A DNA stretch of 7,539 nt from Bacteroidota bacterium (GTDB taxonomy: Bacteria; Bacteroidota; Bacteroidia; Bacteroidales; UBA932): contig JAGDMC010000064.1 in the NCBI GenBank assembly GCA_017860395.1, forward strand, positions 1 to 7,539, given 5' to 3'. Position numbers and translations under genes: made by a program. Below, in pieces: positions 6,376 to 7,539 of this stretch (the stretch's first letter is position 1; every line of letters begins with the position of its first letter). The notes beneath the pieces were generated by a model. That model was not told the DNA's origin and did not search any database. It saw nothing but the letters and a program-made list of their open reading frames with translations.

Positions 6376-7539
6376 ATGAGTGAAAATGATATAATTCAGA
6401 AGGTAACAGAAGCCGAATATGAACACGGCTTTGTAACCGCAGTAGATCAGGAGTTTTTCCCAAAAGGGCTGAACGAAGATATTATCAGGATGATCTCCGC
6501 AAAAAAGGAGGAACCTGAGTGGATGCTTGAATTCCGCCTCAAGGCCTATAACAAGTGGCTCACAATGAAGATGCCGCAATGGGCGCATCTTACCATACCC
6601 AATATAGATTATCAGGAAATTATATTTTTTTCTGCCCCTAAAAAGTTGAAAGAGGGTAGTGCAATTGATCCGGAACTGCAGGCTACTTTTGATAAACTGG
6701 GCATCCCGCTAGACGAAAGAAATATTCTTGCGGGTGTTGCAGTTGATGCAGTTTTTGACTCTGTTTCGGTTAAAACAACATTCCGGGAGTCGCTTGCCGA
6801 AAAGGGTGTTATTTTTTGCTCTTTCTCCGAAGCCGTAAAAGATTATCCGGACCTTGTAAAGCAATATCTGGCATCGGTTGTTCCATACGGAGACAACTAC
6901 TTTGCCGCTCTTAACTCAGCAGTTTTTTCCGACGGGTCATTCTGTTATATTCCAAAAGGGGTGAGATGCCCTATGGAACTGTCAAGCTATTTCAGGATTA
7001 ATTCAAAGGGAACCGGCCAGTTTGAAAGAACACTAATTGTTGCCGAAGAGGGCTCTTATGTTAGTTACCTTGAGGGATGTACTGCGCCGCAGCGGGACGA
7101 AAACCAGCTTCATGCGGCTGTAGTTGAAATTGTTGTAATGAAAGATGCAGAGGTTAAATACTCGACGGTTCAGAACTGGTATCCCGGTGATGCAAGCGGA
7201 AAGGGAGGAATTTTCAATTTCGTAACCAAGCGCGGTATATGCAAGGGAGAAAACAGTAAACTCTTCTGGGCTCAGGTGGAAACCGGCTCTGCAATAACAT
7301 GGAAATATCCCAGTACAATACTAAGAGGCGATAATTCGGTATCCGAGTTTTACTCTGTGGCTGTTACAAACCACCATCAGCAGGCAGATACCGGAACAAA
7401 GATGATTCATATAGGGAAAAATACCCGAAGCCGCATCGTAAGCAAGGGCATATCTGCCGGAGTAAGCCAGAACAGCTATCGCGGTCTGGTTAAAATACTC
7501 CCGAATGCCGAGAACTCAAGAAACCATACTCAGTGTGAT
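6376..7539 (+). CDS. sufB: Fe-S cluster assembly scaffold SufB (3' end outside window)
   Basis: SufB works with SufC and SufD as the SufBC2D scaffold that builds iron-sulfur clusters in the cytosol, receiving sulfur from SufS. The frame is open for 388 codons to the window edge; full-length SufB is about 480 residues, so roughly 90 are missing. The N-terminal region has [11 protein letters not shown] and [12 protein letters not shown], hallmarks of SufB and not SufD. The beta-helix core shows [38 protein letters not shown] and QNWYPGD. Aligned to the functional residues known in E. coli SufB, Arg207 and Asn209 match R226 and N228, Cys235 matches C254, Gln266 and Trp268 match Q285 and W287, and Lys285 probably matches K303. 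Cys387 in TQCD, the second-last residue in the window, probably matches C405. The ATG at 6376 fits the family start (SEN...[10 protein letters not shown]). sufC, sufD and sufS probably follow outside the window. Confidence 0.97.
   Translation, partial: MSENDIIQKVTEAEYEHGFVTAVDQEFFPKGLNEDIIRMISAKKEEPEWMLEFRLKAYNKWLTMKMPQWAHLTIPNIDYQEIIFFSAPKKLKEGSAIDPELQATFDKLGIPLDERNILAGVAVDAVFDSVSVKTTFRESLAEKGVIFCSFSEAVKDYPDLVKQYLASVVPYGDNYFAALNSAVFSDGSFCYIPKGVRCPMELSSYFRINSKGTGQFERTLIVAEEGSYVSYLEGCTAPQRDENQLHAAVVEIVVMKDAEVKYSTVQNWYPGDASGKGGIFNFVTKRGICKGENSKLFWAQVETGSAITWKYPSTILRGDNSVSEFYSVAVTNHHQQADTGTKMIHIGKNTRSRIVSKGISAGVSQNSYRGLVKILPNAENSRNHTQCD

Noticed and set aside
6319..6588. 89-codon minus-strand frame across the divergent promoter region and the sufB start
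   Set aside because: It is antisense to well-conserved SufB N-terminal sequence and runs through both promoter elements.

Overview
The window looks like chromosomal core DNA from a Bacteroidota (probably Bacteroidales) bacterium. Three things suggest this. The proteins have the N-terminal and core wording typical of that phylum. None of the confident starts has a good Shine-Dalgarno sequence. Matches to the Bacteroidota -7 promoter element TAnnTTTG sit in the short intergenic gaps. The genus cannot be fixed from the sequence alone. There is no sign of mobile DNA, CRISPR, tRNA or rRNA.

Layout from left to right. Positions 1-47 may hold the first 15 codons of an unidentified leftward gene. After a 74-bp gap comes gpmI (122-1639, +), the cofactor-independent phosphoglycerate mutase of glycolysis, with all its catalytic motifs. 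A strong hairpin terminator (1671-1702) closes it. Next is dnaE (1733-5323, +), the replicative DNA polymerase III alpha subunit, with PHP, polymerase, HhH, clamp-binding and OB-fold parts. Its last 27 bp overlap tail to tail with a leftward gene (5297-6322, -). That gene encodes a full-length protein of the thiamine-monophosphate kinase (ThiL) family. A 53-bp divergent intergenic region with two overlapping promoter elements separates it from sufB (6376 to the window end, +), the Fe-S cluster assembly scaffold, which is cut off by the window edge.

The genes look like independent housekeeping units and not one operon: gpmI and dnaE are separated by a terminator, dnaE and the ThiL-like gene converge, and the ThiL-like gene and sufB diverge. 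sufB probably starts a suf operon that continues past the window.

The most notable feature is the ThiL-like protein. It keeps the family fold, length and many lineage-typical blocks, but has lost most of the aspartates that bind Mg2+ and nucleotide in ThiL. It is probably a pseudoenzyme or an enzyme with changed chemistry. No larger novel system is visible.
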